Assembly (NCBI GenBank): GCA_964630265.1
Contig: CAZVRW010000007.1
Span: 12,043 to 76,042 of the forward strand
Reading direction: 5' to 3'
Source of the DNA: CAZBWP01 sp964630265
GTDB taxonomy: Bacteria > Pseudomonadota > Alphaproteobacteria > Rhodospirillales > Defluviicoccaceae
Length of the DNA stretch: 64,000 nucleotides
Part shown: piece after piece, positions 45,776 to 55,161 of the stretch
Position numbering within the stretch: position 1 is the stretch's first letter
Layout: each line of letters opens with the position of its first letter
Position numbers and translations under genes: made by a program
The notes under the pieces: model-generated
Told to the model about the DNA's origin: nothing
Seen by the model: the letters and a program-made list of their open reading frames with translations, nothing else
Databases searched by the model: none

Positions 45776-46893
45776 CCGCCGGCTCCCGCACCGGCTCCCG
45801 CAGCGGCCCCACCGTTGACCCGGATTGACTGCCCCGGTCGCAGGCGTTCGTTACCGCGAACGACGACGACGTCGCCGTCCGCGAGCCCGTCGAGGACCTC
45901 GAAGCGGCTGCCAATCGCCTCCCCCACGGTCACCGGCCGCGGCACGGCCTTGCCGTCTTCCACCGCGAACACGGTCTGCTGCCCGCGCCGGCGGACCACC
46001 GCATCCTTGTGCACCGTCAACACGTCGCGCGACCCGCCCACGGGAAGCCACAGGGTGACGCTCTGACCGGAGACCGCCTGAGAGCCAAGTTCCCCATCCG
46101 GCGCGAACCGCACCGTCCGGGTGCGGGTGAGCGGATTTTCTTCCGGCAGCACGGCCCGCACCGTTGCCGGTTGGCGGTCGGCGCCGAAGGCCACGGACGT
46201 CCCGGACTCCAGCGCCCGAGCGCGCACCTGGGGCACGTCGGCCTCGATTTCCAGACAGCCGGCGTTGACCAGCGTAACCACCGCCGATCCCGGACTGACG
46301 TAGGCACCGACTTCGGTGTGCCGGCGGCTCACCGCGCCGGCGTACGGCGCCCGAATCTCGGCGTCCCGATAGTCGATCTCAGCCAGCCGTTGTTCGGCGG
46401 TCGCCCGAGCCACCAGCGCCTGCGTTTCGGCGAGATCGGCCTCGGTCATCGCCACCTCCAGCCGCTTGTCCTCGTACTGACCCTCGCTGAAGGCCGGCGA
46501 GCGACGCAGCCGGCTGAGCCGGTCCAGTTCCTGCCGCCGCAACGCCAACTTCGAGCGGGTGGCGTTGACCACGGCTTCCGCCTCGGCGACGCGGGCGCTG
46601 CGCAGCGCCACTTCGGCGGCAAAGCGTTCGCGAGCCAGTACGGCGATGACGTCGCCCTCGCGCATACGATCGCCGACCTCGACGGCGACGTGGCCGACGG
46701 CGCCGCCGACCTGCGCGGTCACCTCGCCACCCTGGCAAGCGACGAAGCGACCAACCACGGGCGCGGTCTGGTGCAACGGCTCGGACCGCACCGGGTCCAC
46801 GCCCACTAGGGACGCCTCTTGTGCAACCGCCGGCAACGCCGCGCCGATCAGGCAGGCTGCCAGCAGCGCACGTGCCGCGCTTCGAATCCTCAT
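45772..46893 (-). CDS. RND efflux periplasmic adaptor (second system)
   Basis: 373 residues from the ATG at 46893, where a clean signal peptide begins (AARALLAACLIGAALPAVAQ). It has the lipoyl halves around GHVAVEVGDRMREGDVIAVL and AEIRAPYAGAVSRRHTEVGA, an alpha hairpin (about 95-165), and the barrel and membrane-proximal domains ending in a Gly/Ala tail (GGAAAGAGAGAGG). Unlike the first adaptor there is no lipobox. First gene of the pair; no outer-membrane channel gene is adjacent. Confidence 0.9.
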   Translation of the reverse strand: MRIRSAARALLAACLIGAALPAVAQEASLVGVDPVRSEPLHQTAPVVGRFVACQGGEVTAQVGGAVGHVAVEVGDRMREGDVIAVLARERFAAEVALRSARVAEAEAVVNATRSKLALRRQELDRLSRLRRSPAFSEGQYEDKRLEVAMTEADLAETQALVARATAEQRLAEIDYRDAEIRAPYAGAVSRRHTEVGAYVSPGSAVVTLVNAGCLEIEADVPQVRARALESGTSVAFGADRQPATVRAVLPEENPLTRTRTVRFAPDGELGSQAVSGQSVTLWLPVGGSRDVLTVHKDAVVRRRGQQTVFAVEDGKAVPRPVTVGEAIGSRFEVLDGLADGDVVVVRGNERLRPGQSIRVNGGAAAGAGAGAGG

Positions 46894-47196
46894 AAGTCGA
46901 CCTCTGCCCTTAGTCCACGGTCTCTGCCCTTGCGGCTTCGCCGCCCCTTGACGCCCGGCCATGCCGCGACCGGCTCCTGCAACGTCGGCCCCGGCGGCCT
47001 CGTCGAACGACGGCGTTCAAGTGCGGTCCACAGCCGCTGCAAACCCGATCGACTGGTCAGGCGAATCCCGCCTCCGCCCCGCTCCAGCCGAGCCGGCGGA
47101 TATTTTCCCTGGCCAGCGCTGCGACTAACCACCAATATGGCAGCTTTCGGCTGTTCGTCCATCCACTCTCGATCAACCTCGCGGACCTTCGCCTTT
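46894..47196. other. Divergent intergenic region without a gene
   Basis: 303 bp between the adaptor gene (minus) and the deacetylase gene (plus). It holds a partial 20-bp duplication (46902-46921, first ten bases repeated at once) and an AT-rich patch near 47098-47150 that could contain the deacetylase promoter. Frames crossing it have no recognisable coding pattern, and no convincing -35/-10 pair was found. Confidence 0.6.
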
Positions 47197-48126
47197 ATGC
47201 CAACCGCCCTGTTTACGCATCCGTCCTGTCTGCAACACGAAATGGGATCCTGGCACCCCGAGGCCCCGGCCCGGCTCCTGGCGATCCAGGAGGCGCTCGA
47301 ACACGAGGATTTCCACTATCTACAGCGACGCCAGGCACCGCTCGGCTCGGTGAAAGAGATCGAATACGTCCACGCGCCCTATTATGTGGAGGCGCTGTTC
47401 GAAAACCTGCCGAAGTCTGGGCACGTGCATCTCGATCCCGATACCGCCACGTGTCCGGCGTCGGGAAACGCGGCACTGCACGCCGTCGGCGCCCTGTGCG
47501 AGGCCATCGACGCCGTCATCAAGGGCGACATTCGCAATGCCTTCTGTGCCGTGCGGCCGCCGGGGCACCATGCCGAGATCGCCCAGGCCATGGGCTTCTG
47601 CCTGTTCAACAACGTGGCCATCGCCGCCGAACACGCCCGCCACAAGCACGGCATCGAACGCGTCGCCGTCGTCGATTTCGACGTCCATCACGGCAACGGC
47701 ACGCAGAACTATTTCTATCGCTATCGTGACCTGTTCTACGCCTCCAGCCACCAGTGGCCCTGCTATCCGGGCACCGGTATGGAGCAGGAAACCGGCGTCT
47801 ATAACAACATCGTCAACGTCCAGCTCCGCCCGGGCTCCGGCTCGGAGGAGTTTCGCGCCGCCTATCGCGACCGGATCCTGCCGGCTCTCGATGCCTTCGC
47901 ACCCGATCTGCTGCTGATTTCCGCCGGATTCGATGCGCATGCCCGCGACCCGTTGGCACAATTGCGCGTTCAGACGGCAGATTTTCAGTGGGTGACGCGG
48001 GAACTGCTCGACATTGCCGAAAAGCGCTGCAATGGTCGCGTCGTTTCGACACTCGAGGGGGGTTACGATCTGGAGGCGTTGGCCGCCAGCGTTGCCGTGC
48101 ACGTCAAGGCGATGATGGGCAGTTGA
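47197..48126 (+). CDS. Histone deacetylase family protein (class II-like amidohydrolase)
   Basis: 309 residues from the ATG at 47197. All HDAC fold signatures are present: the tandem active-site His pair in VRPPGHHAE, zinc ligands in VVDFDVHHGNGTQ and LLISAGFDAHARDPL, and the final STLEGGYDLEALA. Bacterial members deacetylate acetylpolyamines, acetoin-related or protein substrates; which one cannot be read here. In many Rhodospirillales this gene stands before xseB-ispA-dxs, as it does here. Confidence 0.94.
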   Translation: MPTALFTHPSCLQHEMGSWHPEAPARLLAIQEALEHEDFHYLQRRQAPLGSVKEIEYVHAPYYVEALFENLPKSGHVHLDPDTATCPASGNAALHAVGALCEAIDAVIKGDIRNAFCAVRPPGHHAEIAQAMGFCLFNNVAIAAEHARHKHGIERVAVVDFDVHHGNGTQNYFYRYRDLFYASSHQWPCYPGTGMEQETGVYNNIVNVQLRPGSGSEEFRAAYRDRILPALDAFAPDLLLISAGFDAHARDPLAQLRVQTADFQWVTRELLDIAEKRCNGRVVSTLEGGYDLEALAASVAVHVKAMMGS

Positions 48127-48205
48127 CCGGCGTCCTGCGACGTATCTCTCTTGCTGCTCTGTTTTTCGGAACATATGCTCGCGGGACATGTGCCTTGGGG
48201 GATCG

Positions 48206-48457
48206 ATGCCTGAACCGACGCTGCCGGCTGATATCGTCGGACTGAGTTTCGAAGACGCGCTGGCCGAGCTCGAAACGATCGTCCGCCGGCTCGAGGAGGG
48301 ATCGGCGCGACTCGACGAGGCGATCGGCGCCTACGAGCGCGGCGCATTGCTCAAGCGACATTGCGAGACCAAGTTGCAGGAAGCCCAGATGCGCGTCGAA
48401 AAGATCGTCCTCGGCCCCGATGGCTCCGTCGGGGTGCAGCCCGCGACGCTGGAATAG
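48206..48457 (+). CDS. xseB: Exodeoxyribonuclease VII small subunit
   Basis: 83 residues from the ATG at 48206. The core SFEDALAELETIVRRLEEG, followed by SARLDEAIGAYERGALLKRHC, is the family signature, forming a helical hairpin. It partners XseA (not in this window) in degrading single-stranded DNA. The C-terminal VEKIVLGPDG is typical. Eleven bases before ispA. Confidence 0.95.
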   Translation: MPEPTLPADIVGLSFEDALAELETIVRRLEEGSARLDEAIGAYERGALLKRHCETKLQEAQMRVEKIVLGPDGSVGVQPATLE

Positions 48458-48468
48458 GGATCCCGTCC

Positions 48469-49353
48469 GTGGACATCCAGGCTGCGCTCGCCGAGAACGC
48501 GCGTGCCGTGACGGCGCTGCTCGAAACGCTGTTGCCGTTGGACGACGAGCCCGAATCGCGCGTCGTCGAAGCGATGCGCTATGCCACCTTGTCCGGCGGC
48601 AAACGCATCCGCCCGTTCATGGTGACGGCCAGCGCCGGTTTGTTCGATGTGGACGGCGAGCGGGCGATGCGCGTCGCGGCGGCCGTGGAGATGGTGCACT
48701 GCTATTCGCTGATCCACGACGACCTGCCGGCCATGGACAACGATTCGCTGCGGCGCGGGTTGCCCACCTGCCACGTCAAGTTTGACGAAGCGACGGCGAT
48801 CCTCGCCGGCGACGCGCTGTTGACACTGGCCTTCGAGGTGCTCGCCCATCCGTCCACCCACGGCGATGCGCGGGTGCGCAGCGATCTGGTCCTGGATCTG
48901 GCCAAGGCGGCGGGCGCCGACGGCATGGTGGGCGGCCAGATGCTCGATCTGCTGGCCGAGAACGTCGATCTGGAAGTGGACGCCGTCACCCGCCTGCAGC
49001 GGCTGAAAACCGGCGCGCTGATCAACTTCTCCTGCGAGTCCGGCGCCGTGCTCGGCCGCGCCACCGAGGCGGCACGCTTGGCGCTGCACGCCTATGCCCA
49101 CGATCTCGGACTCGCCTTTCAGATCGTCGACGATCTCTTGGATGTCGAAGGCTCCGAGGCCGAGGTCGGCAAGAAAACCGGCAAGGACAGGGTCGCCGGC
49201 AAGGCGACCTTCGTCACCAAGCTCGGCATCGAGCGCGCCCGCGATCAGGCGGAAATGCTCTCGCGCCAAGCCATCCAACATCTCGACGTTTTTTCGGACT
49301 ACGCCGATCCGCTGCGCGCGCTGGCTCGGTATGTCGTCGATCGCCGCGCGTGA
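48469..49353 (+). CDS. ispA: Polyprenyl (farnesyl/geranyl) diphosphate synthase
   Basis: 294 residues with a GTG start at 48469, chosen for the AGGGA just upstream and the usual N-terminal length. The two Asp-rich motifs are present: IHDDLPAMDND (FARM) and FQIVDDLLDVEG (SARM), with SGGKRIRPFMV binding the substrate. It condenses IPP with allylic diphosphates to farnesyl diphosphate, feeding quinones, hopanoids and undecaprenol. Downstream dxs supplies the same pathway. Confidence 0.95.
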   Translation: MDIQAALAENARAVTALLETLLPLDDEPESRVVEAMRYATLSGGKRIRPFMVTASAGLFDVDGERAMRVAAAVEMVHCYSLIHDDLPAMDNDSLRRGLPTCHVKFDEATAILAGDALLTLAFEVLAHPSTHGDARVRSDLVLDLAKAAGADGMVGGQMLDLLAENVDLEVDAVTRLQRLKTGALINFSCESGAVLGRATEAARLALHAYAHDLGLAFQIVDDLLDVEGSEAEVGKKTGKDRVAGKATFVTKLGIERARDQAEMLSRQAIQHLDVFSDYADPLRALARYVVDRRA

Positions 49354-49409
49354 TTGGTGTCCGATGAACCGGACGACTGGCCGCGAAGAGAAATAAAGGA
49401 GTTGAGACT

Positions 49410-51335
49410 GTGACGGAGCACCGGATGACCCCGCTGCTGGACCGCATCAACGATCCCGCGACCCTGCGGACCCTGCCCGAGAGCGATTTGCGCCAAGTCG
49501 CGGACGAACTCCGTAGCGACACCGTGCGCATCGTCTCGCGCATCGGCGGCCACCTCGGCGCCAGTCTCGGCGTCGTCGAGTTGACGGTGGCGCTGCACTA
49601 CGTCTTCGACACGCCGCGTGACCGGTTGCTCTGGGACGTCGGCCACCAGGCGTATCCACACAAGATCCTCACCGGCCGGCGTGCCATGATGCCGACGTTA
49701 CGCCAGGGCGGCGGCCTCTCCGGCTTCACCAAGCGCTCGGAAAGCGAATACGATCCGTTCGGCGCCGGGCACAGCTCGACATCCATCTCCGCAGCGCTCG
49801 GCATGGCCGTCGCCCGCGACGCCGAAAAGCAGGACAACCACGTGATCGCGGTGATCGGCGATGGCGCGATGAGTGCCGGCATGGCCTACGAGGCGATGAA
49901 CAACGCCGGCTCCATGGATTCGCGGCTGATCGTCATCCTCAACGACAACGACATGTCGATCGCGCCGCCGGTGGGGGCGCTCAGTGCCTATCTCTCGCGG
50001 CTGATCTCGTCTCGCTCGTTCCGCTCGGTCCGCAATTTCGCCGGCGAGTTGGCGCGCAAGTTCCCGCGGCCGCTGGGCAACGCCGCCCGCCGCGCCGAGG
50101 AGTACGCGCGCGGCATGGTCACGGGGGGCACGCTGTTCGAGGAGCTCGGCTTCTACTATGTCGGACCCATCGACGGTCACAACCTCGACCACCTGCTGCC
50201 CGTCCTCAAGAACCTGCGCGATGATCGCGAGCCGGGCCCCGTGCTCTTGCATGTCGTCACCCGCAAGGGCCACGGCTATGCACCGGCCGAGCAGGCGGCG
50301 GACAAGTACCACGGCGTCGGCAAGTTCAACGTCGTCACCGGCGAGCAGGTCAAGGCGAAGAGCAATGCGCCGTCCTACACCGGCGTCTTCGCCAGGGCGC
50401 TGATCCGTGAGGCGCACAAGGATCCGCGGGTGTGCGCGATCACCGCGGCGATGCCGGGCGGCACCGGTCTCGACGCCTTCGAGCAGGTGTTCCCGGACCG
50501 GACCTTCGACGTCGGCATCGCCGAACAGCACGCGGTGACGTTCGCCGCCGGCCTCGCCGCCGAGGGGCGCAAGCCGTTCGCCGCCATCTACTCGACCTTC
50601 CTGCAGCGGGCCTACGATCAGGTGGTGCACGACGTCGCGCTGCAGAAGCTGCCCGTGCGTTTCGCCATCGACCGCGCCGGCCTGGTCGGCGCCGATGGCG
50701 CCACCCACGCCGGGGCCTTCGACCTCGCCTATCTCTGCTGTCTGCCGAACATGATCGTCATGGCCGCCGGCGACGAGGCGGAGTTGATACACATGGTGGC
50801 GACCGCCGCCGCCATGGACGACCTGCCGAGCGCCTTCCGCTATCCGCGCGGCGAGGGGATGGGCGTCGAACTGCCGGAGGAAGGCGTGCCGCTGCCCATC
50901 GGCAAGGGACGCATCCTGCGCGAAGGCACCAAGGTGGCGTTGCTGAGCCTTGGCGGTCGGTTGGCCGAAGCGAGCCGCGCCGCCGACGAACTCGCCGCGC
51001 GCGGCCTCTCGACGACTCTCGCCGACGCGCGCTTCGCCAAACCGCTGGATCGCGACCTGATCGGCCGGCTGGCGCATGAGCACGAGGTGATGATCACCAT
51101 CGAGGAAGGGTCGGTCGGTGGCTTCGGCGCGCACGTCATGCAGTTTCTCGCCACCGCGGGGATCTTTGATAGCGGCCTGAAGTTCCGCCCCATGTGCCTG
51201 CCCGACCGGTTCCAGGACCACGCGGCGCCGGATGTCCAGTACGCCGAAGCCGGTCTGCAGGCGGCCGACATCGTCGCCACGGCGCTGTCGGCGCTCGGCC
51301 TCAACAAGGACGCGGCGGCGGTGGCGCGCGCCTGA
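49410..51335 (+). CDS. dxs: 1-deoxy-D-xylulose-5-phosphate synthase
   Basis: 641 residues with a GTG start preceded by AAAGGAG. Thiamine diphosphate motif region GDGAMSAGMAYEAMNNAGSM then LNDNDMSI, the GGHLGASLGVVELTVALHYV start, DVGHQAYPHKILTGR, and a transketolase C-terminal half with EQHAVTFAAGLA are all present. First step of the MEP pathway: pyruvate plus glyceraldehyde-3-phosphate to DXP. Usual length. Followed by tlyA after 5 bp. Confidence 0.97.
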   Translation: MTEHRMTPLLDRINDPATLRTLPESDLRQVADELRSDTVRIVSRIGGHLGASLGVVELTVALHYVFDTPRDRLLWDVGHQAYPHKILTGRRAMMPTLRQGGGLSGFTKRSESEYDPFGAGHSSTSISAALGMAVARDAEKQDNHVIAVIGDGAMSAGMAYEAMNNAGSMDSRLIVILNDNDMSIAPPVGALSAYLSRLISSRSFRSVRNFAGELARKFPRPLGNAARRAEEYARGMVTGGTLFEELGFYYVGPIDGHNLDHLLPVLKNLRDDREPGPVLLHVVTRKGHGYAPAEQAADKYHGVGKFNVVTGEQVKAKSNAPSYTGVFARALIREAHKDPRVCAITAAMPGGTGLDAFEQVFPDRTFDVGIAEQHAVTFAAGLAAEGRKPFAAIYSTFLQRAYDQVVHDVALQKLPVRFAIDRAGLVGADGATHAGAFDLAYLCCLPNMIVMAAGDEAELIHMVATAAAMDDLPSAFRYPRGEGMGVELPEEGVPLPIGKGRILREGTKVALLSLGGRLAEASRAADELAARGLSTTLADARFAKPLDRDLIGRLAHEHEVMITIEEGSVGGFGAHVMQFLATAGIFDSGLKFRPMCLPDRFQDHAAPDVQYAEAGLQAADIVATALSALGLNKDAAAVARA

Positions 51336-51340
51336 GCCGC

Positions 51341-52099
51341 GTGACCGGCGCCGGGCGCCGGCGACGGCTGGATCAGCTGCTGGTCGAGCGCGGGCTGGCG
51401 GACAGCCGGGCCAAGGCGCAGGCGCTGATTCTCGCCGGGCTGGTCTTCGCCGACACGCGGCGCCTCGACAAGGCCGGCCAGATGCTGGACGTGGACGCAC
51501 CGCTCGAGGTGCGTGGCCGCGACCATCCTTGGGTTTCCCGCGGCGGCGTCAAGCTGGCCCATGCCCTTGACCATTTCACCCTCGATCCCGGCGACCGCGT
51601 CTGCCTCGACGTCGGCGCATCCACGGGCGGTTTCACCGATGTGCTGCTGACCCGCGGCGCCGCCCGTGTCTACGCCGTCGACGTCGGCCACGGCCAGTTG
51701 GCTTGGCGGTTGCGCCAGGATCCGCGCGTCGTCGTGCTGGAACGGACCAATTGCCGCTCGCTGGCGCGCTCACACGTGCCGGAGGCGGTCGACCTCATCA
51801 CCTGCGACGTCAGTTTCATCGGCCTGGAGACGGCGCTGCCGGCGGCGCTGGCGCTGGCCGCCGCGTCCGCCGATCTGGTGGCGCTGATCAAGCCGCAGTT
51901 CGAGGCGGGCCGCGCGCACGTCGGCAAGGGCGGCGTCGTCCGCGATCCGGCGGTGCACGCTGCCGTCTGCAACCGCATCGCCGCCTGGGTGCAAACGCAA
52001 GGTTGGGCCGTCCAGGGCATCGTCGCCAGCCCGATCACCGGCCCCGAGGGCAATGTCGAGTTCCTGCTCGCCGCCCGGCGCCTCAGCCCGCCAGCCTGA
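51341..52099 (+). CDS. tlyA: TlyA family rRNA (cytidine-2'-O)-methyltransferase / hemolysin A family
   Basis: 252 residues with a GTG start at 51341. The N-terminal S4 RNA-binding domain (RRRLDQLLVERGLADSRAKA) is followed by an FtsJ-like SAM domain with CLDVGASTGGFTDVLLTRGA, TCDVSFIGLETAL and ALIKPQFEAGR. TlyA methylates 16S and 23S rRNA in mycobacteria; the substrate here is assumed. Converges with and overlaps the DUF4149 gene by 17 bp. Confidence 0.92.
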   Translation: MTGAGRRRRLDQLLVERGLADSRAKAQALILAGLVFADTRRLDKAGQMLDVDAPLEVRGRDHPWVSRGGVKLAHALDHFTLDPGDRVCLDVGASTGGFTDVLLTRGAARVYAVDVGHGQLAWRLRQDPRVVVLERTNCRSLARSHVPEAVDLITCDVSFIGLETALPAALALAAASADLVALIKPQFEAGRAHVGKGGVVRDPAVHAAVCNRIAAWVQTQGWAVQGIVASPITGPEGNVEFLLAARRLSPPA

Positions 52100-52496
52100 G
52101 GAACACGCCGACCAGCACCACCATCTGCACGACATTGATGGCGACGCTCGCCCGGTGCAGGCGATTGAACCGCCGCCGCGCGCCTTGGTCACCCTGCAGC
52201 CACAGGTCACGGGCCTGATTGATGCGCGGCATCAGCAGCACCATGGAGACAAGGAAGAGAGCGCATATGGCGGCGAGCAGCCAGCCCTCCGGCCGCAGCG
52301 CCAGCGACAGCGCCGCCGCGCCGGTCAGCCCGGCGTTGACCTTGTAGTAAACGGGAAAAAGCGCCCGCAGCAGCCGGCCGGCCGGTTCCGGCGCCAACGT
52401 GCGAAAGATCACCGGTGCGTAGACTGCGGCAAAGAACACCATGCCGCCCAGCGCCAGAGCGACCAGCAGGCTCGCCAGCATCGTCAACGTCAACAT
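52083..52496 (-). CDS. DUF4149 domain membrane protein
   Basis: 137 residues with four membrane helices (about 5-27, 43-65, 72-90 and 113-135). ALGGMVFFAAVYAPVIFRTL is the family opening, and a charged segment, RINQARDLWLQGDQGAR, lies between helices 3 and 4. Function unknown. Its 3' end overlaps tlyA on the other strand. Confidence 0.82.
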   Translation of the reverse strand: MLTLTMLASLLVALALGGMVFFAAVYAPVIFRTLAPEPAGRLLRALFPVYYKVNAGLTGAAALSLALRPEGWLLAAICALFLVSMVLLMPRINQARDLWLQGDQGARRRFNRLHRASVAINVVQMVVLVGVFLRLAG

Positions 52497-52611
52497 TCGG
52501 TCTTCCTCCCGCCCCGGCGTCCCTCGAGACCGGTCCGATCAGATCCGATCCACTGACATGCCATACGGGACGGCGACGACAGGCGATCAGCCGCGCGCCA
52601 CCCGCCGCCGC

Positions 52612-53433
52612 TCAGTGGAAGCGCGCGCCCTGGGTGAGCCGGCGCGTCGTCGTGCGCCAAGCTTCAAGCTGTTGGCGCCGGCGTGCCTCAAACCGCTCCG
52701 TCGCCGCCGCATCGCGGACGAACGTTCGCGGACCACTGCCGAACAGCAAGCGCGAGCGGCGGGTGATGCCGCGGGTCGGCATCGTCCCCAGGTTGGCTGT
52801 CTTCATGCTGACCTGCCGGCGTGTCCCCGGCCCCGTCGTTGGCCTGGGCGTCCCGCTCCCGGCCGCGGCCAGGGTCGCGGCCTTGCCGGCCTGCTGCTGC
52901 CACAGCTTCGTCACCTTGGCGCGATAGGGGCCATTGTATTCGGGCGTCGCCGAATGGTAGCGGCCGGCCGCCGCCGTCCACGAGCCGGTCTCCCGGTGCA
53001 GGTCCTTGAGGAAGCGGGCGGCATAGGCGGCGTTGGCCGTCGGATCAAAGGCTTGCGCGAGGCCGGCGAACGCGTCGGGATGATAGCGCAGGTTCACTTG
53101 CATGCAGCCCACGTCGATGTTGCGGACGCCGCGGCTCTGCAGTGCCTCGACCGTGGCGACCGCCGCCTCCTTGGTCGGCAGATATCGCCCATTGCCCTCG
53201 GCCATGACGGTCCATGGCCAGGCAAGACGTGCCTGGTGCTGCTTGCTGGTGCGGCCGGATTCGGCGAGCGCGATCGCCTGGAGCAGGTGCGGGGGAATGC
53301 CCGCCGCCCGCTCGGCCTGTGCGACGGCGCGGGCGCAGAGGGTCCAGGGATCCTGGTGAGGCGCCGTGGCGGCGGCGTCGCCGAGACCGGCGAGGATGAA
53401 CAGAGTGAACGCGAAGAGTGGGCGATGATGCAT
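52612..53433 (-). CDS. Lytic transglycosylase-like protein (downstream copy)
   Basis: 273 residues from the ATG at 53433, which begins a signal peptide (MHHRPLFAFTLFILAGLGDA). The transglycosylase SLT domain has the likely catalytic E58 in LLQAIALAESGR, then NIDVGCMQVNLRYHPDAF and a GSWTAAAGRYHSATPEYN segment. The C-terminal 85 residues are a basic, Thr/Arg-rich, probably disordered extension. It should cut peptidoglycan glycan strands in the periplasm. It is a clear paralogue of the next gene upstream; both probably act on the cell wall. Confidence 0.88.
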   Translation of the reverse strand: MHHRPLFAFTLFILAGLGDAAATAPHQDPWTLCARAVAQAERAAGIPPHLLQAIALAESGRTSKQHQARLAWPWTVMAEGNGRYLPTKEAAVATVEALQSRGVRNIDVGCMQVNLRYHPDAFAGLAQAFDPTANAAYAARFLKDLHRETGSWTAAAGRYHSATPEYNGPYRAKVTKLWQQQAGKAATLAAAGSGTPRPTTGPGTRRQVSMKTANLGTMPTRGITRRSRLLFGSGPRTFVRDAAATERFEARRRQQLEAWRTTTRRLTQGARFH

Positions 53434-53502
53434 GTGGCGGCTCCTGTCGTCCCTTGCCGAACAACGGAGCAATTTCCGGGCCAACCGACGGGCTCCCCCC
53501 GA

Positions 53503-54090
53503 TCAGCGCCGGCCACGCAACTGCCGCCACAGCGTCATCACCCGCTGCCGGTAGGGGAAATTGTTGCGGAACTTGCCGGAGTGGTACGTCTGCACGGCGT
53601 AGATCCACGATCCGGTCCGGCGGAACAGCGTTCGCAACAGCGCGGCCGCATAGGCCGCATTGGTGCCCGGATCGAAGGCGTCGTGCAGGCTGGCGAAAGC
53701 GCTGGGGTGGTAGTGCAGGTTCACCTGCATGCAGCCGACGTCGATGTTGGTTTCGCCCTGGGCGCGCAGGCCCTGCACCGCCGCCACCGCTTCATCCGGG
53801 GAATCGAGAAAATAGCTGGCGCCGGCATTGTTGATCGCCCACGGCCAGGGTGTCCAGGCGCCGGTCTCCGGGTGGCGCCGGCCCGATTCCGCCAGCGCCA
53901 CCGCGTGCAGCAGATGGCGTGGCAGCTTCGCCGACCGTTCTGCCTCGGCGATCGCCGCGAGGCAGAGTTGCCAGGGGTCGTCACTCGCGACCTCGCGCGC
54001 CATCGCCGTCACGGTCGAGAGCCACAGGATCGCTGCCACCGCCAGGCCGTGGCCGAGACCGGGAGGGCGGCCGACCGGCCTCAGCCGCAT
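53503..54090 (-). CDS. Lytic transglycosylase-like protein (upstream copy)
   Basis: 195 residues from the ATG at 54090, which overlaps the aroC stop region by 10 bp. Signal peptide (about 12-32), then the same SLT domain as its neighbour: PWQLCLAAIAEAERSAKLPR, E68 in LLHAVALAESGR, NIDVGCMQVNLHYHPSAF and GSWIYAVQTYHSGKFRN. It lacks the long basic tail of the downstream copy. The two share most motifs and clearly arose by tandem duplication. Probably co-transcribed with fabI-aroC. Confidence 0.88.
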   Translation of the reverse strand: MRLRPVGRPPGLGHGLAVAAILWLSTVTAMAREVASDDPWQLCLAAIAEAERSAKLPRHLLHAVALAESGRRHPETGAWTPWPWAINNAGASYFLDSPDEAVAAVQGLRAQGETNIDVGCMQVNLHYHPSAFASLHDAFDPGTNAAYAAALLRTLFRRTGSWIYAVQTYHSGKFRNNFPYRQRVMTLWRQLRGRR

Positions 54091-55151
54091 TGCCCGCGAT
54101 GGCGGAGCAGATGGTCGGCCAGCACCAGCGCCAGCATCGCCTCGGCGACGGGGACGCCGCGAATGGCGACGCACGGGTCGTGCCGCCCCTTGGTCACCAC
54201 GTCGACCTCGGCGCCGTGCACGTCCACCGTCGGCTGCGATGTGGCGATCGAACTGGTCGGCTTGATGGCGAGGCGGACGACCACGTCCTGACCGGTGGAG
54301 ATGCCGCCGAGCACGCCGCCGGCATGGTTGGAGAGGAAGCGGACCGCATCGTCCTGCATGCGCATGGCGTCGTTGTGCTCCTGGCCCGTCAGGGCGGCGG
54401 CGGCGAACCCGTCGCCGATCTCCACGCCCTTGACCGCCGGGATCGACAGCATCGCCTTGGCGATGTCGGCGTCCAGGCGATCGAACGTCGGCGCGCCGAG
54501 GCCGGCGGGCACACCGGACGCCACCACCTCGATGATGCCGCCGACCGACGAGGCGGCCTTGCGCACGCCGTCGAGGACGTCTTCCCATGCCGCCGCCGCC
54601 ACCGGATCGGGGCACCAAAACGGGTTCCCCTCTGTCGCTGACCAGTCCCAGCGACGGCGCTCGATGCGATGCGGTCCCAACTGCACCAGCGCGGCGCGTA
54701 CCGCGACGCCGTCGCCGAGGATCCTGCGGGCGATGGCGCCGGCGGCGACCCGGGTCGCGGTTTCCCGCGCGCTGGAACGGCCGCCGCCACGATGGTCGCG
54801 GATCCGGTACTTTTTCCAATAGGTGTAGTCGGCGTGGCCGGGGCGGAAGAGGTCCTTGATGGCGCCGTAGTCCTTGCTGCGGGCGTCCTCGTTGACGATC
54901 AACAGGCCGATGGGAGCCCCGGTCGTCAGCCCCTCGAACACGCCGGAGAGGATCTGCACGGTGTCGCTTTCGCGGCGCTGGGTGGTGTGGCGGCTCTGAC
55001 CGGGGCGGCGGCGATCGACCCAGTGCTGGATGTCGGCGTCGACGAGCGGAATTCTCGGCGGCACGCCATCGACGACGCAGCCGATCGCCGGCCCGTGGCT
55101 CTCGCCGAACGACGTGATCTTGAGGCTGTGGCCGAAGGTGTTGCCGGACAT
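54081..55151 (-). CDS. aroC: Chorismate synthase
   Basis: 356 residues. All three family signatures are visible: GESHGPAIGCVVDGVPP near the N terminus, GRSSARETATRVAAGAIAR in the middle, and DPCVAIRGVPVAEAM near the end. It makes chorismate from EPSP using reduced FMN. Ten bases after fabI on the same strand; the stop overlaps the transglycosylase start. Confidence 0.97.
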   Translation of the reverse strand: MSGNTFGHSLKITSFGESHGPAIGCVVDGVPPRIPLVDADIQHWVDRRRPGQSRHTTQRRESDTVQILSGVFEGLTTGAPIGLLIVNEDARSKDYGAIKDLFRPGHADYTYWKKYRIRDHRGGGRSSARETATRVAAGAIARRILGDGVAVRAALVQLGPHRIERRRWDWSATEGNPFWCPDPVAAAAWEDVLDGVRKAASSVGGIIEVVASGVPAGLGAPTFDRLDADIAKAMLSIPAVKGVEIGDGFAAAALTGQEHNDAMRMQDDAVRFLSNHAGGVLGGISTGQDVVVRLAIKPTSSIATSQPTVDVHGAEVDVVTKGRHDPCVAIRGVPVAEAMLALVLADHLLRHRGQCG

Positions 55152-55161
55152 CAGGCGGACA

